A DNA stretch of 64,000 nucleotides from Ptychodera flava (Eukaryota > Hemichordata > Enteropneusta > Ptychoderidae): positions 2,514,001-2,578,000 of the forward strand of contig NC_091940.1 in NCBI RefSeq assembly GCF_041260155.1. The letters are read 5' to 3'. This document shows positions 62,360 to 64,000 of the stretch, one piece after another. Every line of letters begins with the position of its first letter. Positions within the stretch are counted from its first letter, which is position 1. A program made the position numbers and the translations under genes. The notes under the pieces are model-generated. The model was not told the origin of the DNA. It worked only from the letters and a program-made list of their open reading frames with translations, and did not search any database.

Positions 62360-62633
62360 GAATTTTGCGATGTGAACTTGAGCGTGGCAGAGATTGAAAT
62401 GGACGAAAAATAGCTTTGAACACACTGATGTGCGCATGGATAATGACGTGGAAAGGGTGATGTAATTTGTTGAGATAACGGTAATCGAGGCGGTTGGTAG
62501 ATTAGTTTACATCTCAAATGCATCTAGAAGTGTAGGTAGGTGACGCATGGTGACCCATACATGTCAAGGTCTAAACCCTTCCCCCGTGTCGCTCCAGACG
62601 TTAACAATGATTATAGCAAGCCATAATCACCCA
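62360..62633 (-). repeat. Split direct repeat A1 (5' end)
   Basis: From GAATTTTGCGATGTGAACTT to CCATAATCACCCA. Almost identical to A2. Its inner end lies four bases upstream of the gag ATG, so it serves as the element's promoter and leader. Confidence 0.9.
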
Positions 62634-64000
62634 ATATGGTAAATAGTCAGTGTCTATCAGGTTTTTGATGCACTTTGTCTAGTATCTGAGTATAAATACA
62701 GAATCCAGGCATTGATTCATTATTGATTTAGCCAGTGAGCTTATGTTTTCTGTTTGTATGTACACGTCAATGTCACCATGGCTCTAGTCTTAGTAGGTTG
62801 TATTTGCAGACATTGCTTCATGAAATTCTAGAGTTTAAGTTTTGAAATCAAGCGTTTTATATGACTGTCCAAGTGGACAACCAAACCTGAGAGAGTAATT
62901 CTGATAGAATATATGGCAGTCCACTTTTACCCTTGCTGTGTGGCCACCAGTACATGTGTATAAGATGTATGTGACAGGATTAGCAGAGTACTGGTATCAT
63001 TACATGTAATTGTGATTCATGTGACAAGCAAACCAATGATAGCTCAGACTCTAAAACATCTCTCACGTAGTTCAACTTTTGTCCAATCATCTGAACAACA
63101 CCATGACTGAGAGCATAAATATTGGTAGAGTGAATGGCAGTAATATACAATTCAATAAACACTACTCTGCCCTCCTCCCTCTGATTTGTATCATAACATA
63201 TCCGTATAAACTCTTCAAAACACGGGATAATCTATTGCAGACAAGTTGATATTATCCATGGATTTCCTGAATTCTTCACAATGTAACCGTCTTCAAGTAG
63301 TAATCCCCACTGTATCTGTATATTTAATTGTCACTTTATATTGCATAAAAAGCCAGATGCCTTTCACACTGAATAAAGGATGATAGTGATGAAAATCTTC
63401 AATTTTCTTTTCATTTTTGCCGAACGCACCACATAAATCAATTAAAGACAAGACATGATCATATTTATCCTTGTTTGTTATCATTCTGATTGGCCGCAAT
63501 AGATAGAATACATGTATGATGTACAGCAGAATGTTTTTTCATCTTTTTTTGCAACTTGGAAGTGATGATTCAAATCAGAGAGAGAGCACAAGATGGGCAA
63601 AGGACAAAGGAGACAATGATATTTACAATCTGATCACTTCTCAATAGTTTCTAAATATAGTTCATGTAGGCATAAGGATCGACCTTTGACCCAACTATTG
63701 TCGTAATTCATAAGTACCCGGACACACAGGCAAGTCAATGAAAATGCAAGCAATGTGGTTACTTTAGGCATAGAGCCAATGTGAAGTGTCTGATGACAAA
63801 ATATTTTGATGATTTCACTTATGACGATGAATAGTGCAATACAAGCAAGTTCTTGCACTAATTTTGTGACATATATGAAAAACATGTACATTAGATTGTC
63901 ATGAGCAAATACATAAATACATATTCATACAATGTGTATGCATGAGTGAGTTAAATATGTAAATCTATGTAAATGTACATATGTGATTTGGTTTTCCAAT
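62634..64000. other. Right flank, no gene recognised
   Basis: AT-rich DNA after the retrotransposon, with only short chance frames. No TMEM64 exon was recognised. Confidence 0.4.

Larger units (their letters stand above)
56349..62633 (-). mobile_element. Ngaro-like tyrosine-recombinase retrotransposon
   Basis: Reading the minus strand the order is: A1 (62633-62360), gag with zinc knuckle, reverse transcriptase, RNase H, tyrosine recombinase, B1 (57130-56952), A2 (56950-56676), B2 (56531-56349). Split direct repeats A1-B1A2-B2 with gag-RT-RH-YR and no methyltransferase are the signature of Ngaro elements within the DIRS order, which integrate through the recombinase as a circle and leave no target duplication. 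A1 and A2 are nearly identical over 270 bases, as are B1 and B2 over most of 175, so the copy is young. Yet the gag-RT-RH region carries several frameshifts and a foreign 1-kb block, so this copy is not autonomous as read. It lies in the presumed first intron of TMEM64, antisense to it. Confidence 0.88.

Overview
The window is animal nuclear DNA. It is AT-rich, its genes are split by introns with standard GT-AG sites, and it is dense in small transposons and minisatellites. The proteins are close to vertebrate ones (a Rab geranylgeranyltransferase alpha subunit that keeps both the Ig-like and the leucine-rich domains, OTUD6B, TMEM64). Together with a Ngaro-type tyrosine-recombinase retrotransposon, this suggests a marine invertebrate deuterostome such as a hemichordate, echinoderm or lancelet. 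That placement is an inference; no species marker was seen.

Layout. 0-7 kb: a dispersed repeat (253-1700), then the last two coding exons of an acidic-tailed p23/CS-like protein (+ strand, stop at 6429), then an inverted-repeat MITE. 7-12 kb: intergenic. 12.2-23.0 kb: RABGGTA on the minus strand, 12 coding exons, about 570 residues. 23.0-23.2 kb: a compact divergent promoter shared with OTUD6B. 23.2-45.3 kb: OTUD6B on the plus strand, 9 exons, 299 residues. Its 14-kb second intron holds a G-rich minisatellite and a nest of transposons inserted in one another. 47.4-48.6 kb: promoter and first coding exon of TMEM64 (+). No later TMEM64 exon was recognised, so the rest of the window is probably its first intron. 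That stretch holds a 1.3-kb 39-bp minisatellite and, at 56.3-62.6 kb on the minus strand, a whole Ngaro-like retrotransposon with split direct repeats (A1 - gag - RT - RNase H - YR - B1 - A2 - B2).

Functional links. RABGGTA prenylates Rab GTPases. OTUD6B is a cytosolic deubiquitinase linked to translation and proteasome assembly. TMEM64 is a VTT-domain membrane protein. They form no pathway. RABGGTA and OTUD6B share a promoter, and OTUD6B and TMEM64 are also close neighbours in human (8q21.3), so that part looks like old conserved linkage.

The most unusual material is mobile or repetitive: the Ngaro element plus an older A-B remnant of the same family in a RABGGTA intron; two nearly perfect hairpin insertions with 9-bp target duplications; a minisatellite whose edge is exactly a RABGGTA 5' splice site; and a transposon carrying a 180-bp satellite-like array.
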